Source of the DNA: Lachnospiraceae bacterium UBA7012
GTDB lineage: Bacteria; Bacillota; Clostridia; Lachnospirales; Lachnospiraceae
NCBI GenBank assembly: GCA_002449595.1
Contig: DJXE01000110.1
Span: 1 to 14,712, forward strand
Length of the DNA stretch: 14,712 nt
Direction of reading: 5' to 3'
Shown: one piece after another, positions 13,586 to 14,712 of the stretch
How the letters are laid out: each line of letters starts with the position of its first letter
Position numbering within the stretch: the stretch's first letter is position 1
Made by a program: the position numbers and the translations under genes
Notes under the pieces: generated by a model
The model's input: only the letters and a program-made list of their open reading frames with translations
What the model was told of the DNA's origin: nothing
The model's database searches: none

Positions 13586-14712
13586 TTAAGTGAAAACATA
13601 TCTGCAGAGGCGGTCCATCGCCTCCTGCACACGGGATAGAGGAAGTGCCAGGTTCATCCGGATCGTGGAGCTTGTGCCGAACGGCCTGCCGTCCTGCCAG
13701 CCTACGCCGACGTCCCAGCCCTTGTGGAGCAGCTGCTCGAAGCACTCCGTGAGCGCGCTGTCTCCGATATCATTCCTGCCCTCCGCGGCCGCGTGCTCCC
13801 GGCACCATCCGGCGCAGTCGAGGAACAGCAGGTAAGTCCCCTGCGGCTCGGCCACTTCCACCCCCTGGAAGTGTTCCCGGATGAACGCGAGCGCGTACCG
13901 CACATTCTCCGTGAGAACGCCGCGCAGCTCGTCCACCCACCGCATGCCGGTCTCTGAGTAAGCGCCGATGAGCGCCCGCTCCGAGAAGACGTTCATGTGG
14001 TTGTAGAAGGTGACCGCCGCCTCTTTCTCATAGGACGCTCTCAGCTCCTCGCCCGGAATGATGTGATAGCTTCCGATCAGCCCTGCGAGATTGAACGTCT
14101 TGGATGGCGCGTACAGCGCGACCGTTCTTTTCGCGGCGTCTTCGCTCACACAGATCGAAGGGATGTGCTTATTCCCGGCGAGGATCAGGTCCGACCAGAT
14201 CTCGTCGCTCACGACCTTCACGTCATATTTTTGGAAAAGGGCGAACGCGCGCCTCAGCTCTTCCATCTCCCAGACGCGTCCGCTCGGGTTGTGCGGCGAA
14301 CAGAAAATCGCGGCGCCGATCTCTTCCTCCCGGATCTTCCGCTCCATGTCGTCGTAGTCCATGCGCCACACGCCGTCCGCGTCGCGCACGAGCATGCTCG
14401 TCACGGTCTCGTATCCGCAGGTCTTCAGGACGTTCGTGAAACCGATGTAAGTCGGTCCGTGGACGAGGACCTTCCGGTTCTTTTTGCAGAAGAGGCGCAG
14501 CGCTGTCGCCACGCCGCCGAGGACGCCGTTCTCATAGCCGACGGCCTTCCCGTCGATCCCGGTCATGCCGTTGCGCACTTCCTGCCAGTGAAGGATGCTC
14601 TCCGTGTAGGCGGGATCCGTCAGGAAATAGCCGTAGAACGGGTGCTCCGTCCTCTTCACGATCTCTTCCGTGATCGTGGGCGCCGTCGGGAAATTCATGT
14701 CCGCGACCCACA
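13586..14712 (-). CDS. MalY/PatB-type PLP-dependent C-S lyase / aminotransferase, 5' end missing
   Basis: A fold-type I PLP enzyme of the MalY/PatB group, whose members act as cystathionine beta-lyases or cysteine desulfhydrases. 374 residues are visible. The frame stays open to the right edge and reads WVADMNFPTAPTITEEI, where WVADMDF is the family's usual block near residue 30-40, so the true start lies outside the window and the ATG at 14698 is internal. Key motifs are SPHNPSGRVW (residues 134-143 counted from that ATG), SDEIWSDL (164-171) and the PLP lysine in APSKTFNLAGL (K200). The C-terminal domain contains MNLALP. The downstream transporter in the same probable operon suggests uptake and breakdown of an amino acid, but neither substrate is known. 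Confidence 0.93.
   Translation of the reverse strand, partial: WVADMNFPTAPTITEEIVKRTEHPFYGYFLTDPAYTESILHWQEVRNGMTGIDGKAVGYENGVLGGVATALRLFCKKNRKVLVHGPTYIGFTNVLKTCGYETVTSMLVRDADGVWRMDYDDMERKIREEEIGAAIFCSPHNPSGRVWEMEELRRAFALFQKYDVKVVSDEIWSDLILAGNKHIPSICVSEDAAKRTVALYAPSKTFNLAGLIGSYHIIPGEELRASYEKEAAVTFYNHMNVFSERALIGAYSETGMRWVDELRGVLTENVRYALAFIREHFQGVEVAEPQGTYLLFLDCAGWCREHAAAEGRNDIGDSALTECFEQLLHKGWDVGVGWQDGRPFGTSSTIRMNLALPLSRVQEAMDRLCRYVFT

Overview
The window is a stretch of GC-rich bacterial chromosome with dense, mostly core, coding content. The order on the minus strand, ackA - rpmF - plsX - acpP - rnc - smc - ftsY, with tmcAL (ylbM) divergent from ackA, is the arrangement I associate with Clostridia and especially Lachnospiraceae-like Bacillota. 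The Gram-positive type L32, the Shine-Dalgarno sequences and the consensus sigma-A promoters agree. The family-level placement is inference from gene order, not from a database match.

Layout. Positions 1-6453 (minus strand) hold a phospholipid/fatty-acid and chromosome-maintenance cluster: rpmF (ribosomal protein L32), plsX (acyl-phosphate synthesis), acpP (acyl carrier protein), rnc (RNase III), smc (condensin) and the 5' part of ftsY (SRP receptor). rpmF has a perfect-consensus promoter overlapped by a dyad. plsX has its own promoter behind a 13-bp GAAA-capped hairpin. Positions 6542-7747 hold ackA (minus). Positions 7869-9664 (plus) hold tmcAL, probably leaderless, followed by an OmpR-family response regulator whose Shine-Dalgarno overlaps the tmcAL stop. 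Positions 9829-11319 hold the partner histidine kinase. Positions 11520-12044 hold apt, closed by a strong terminator at 12188-12218. The right end (minus) holds a DAACS dicarboxylate/amino-acid symporter and the 3' part of a MalY/PatB-type PLP enzyme, probably one operon.

The most unusual feature is at the 3' ends of genes in the right half. The response regulator (9645-9812), apt (12030-12169) and the DAACS transporter (12219-12376, reverse) each end in a tandem repeat array whose first unit is the last codons and stop codon of that gene. The three arrays differ in sequence and period (about 15, exactly 28 and about 36 bp) but share this geometry. The apt array is the clearest: five 28-bp units alternating A-B-A-B-A. 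The histidine kinase 3' end may carry a weaker version. I know of no described system matching this. It could be a local replication-slippage process that copies gene termini, or a class of 3'-UTR element.

Genes working together: ackA makes or uses acetate and acetyl phosphate, and its divergent neighbour TmcAL uses acetate and ATP to modify tRNA-Met. PlsX and ACP feed phospholipid synthesis. Smc, RNase III and FtsY are housekeeping partners in the same cluster.
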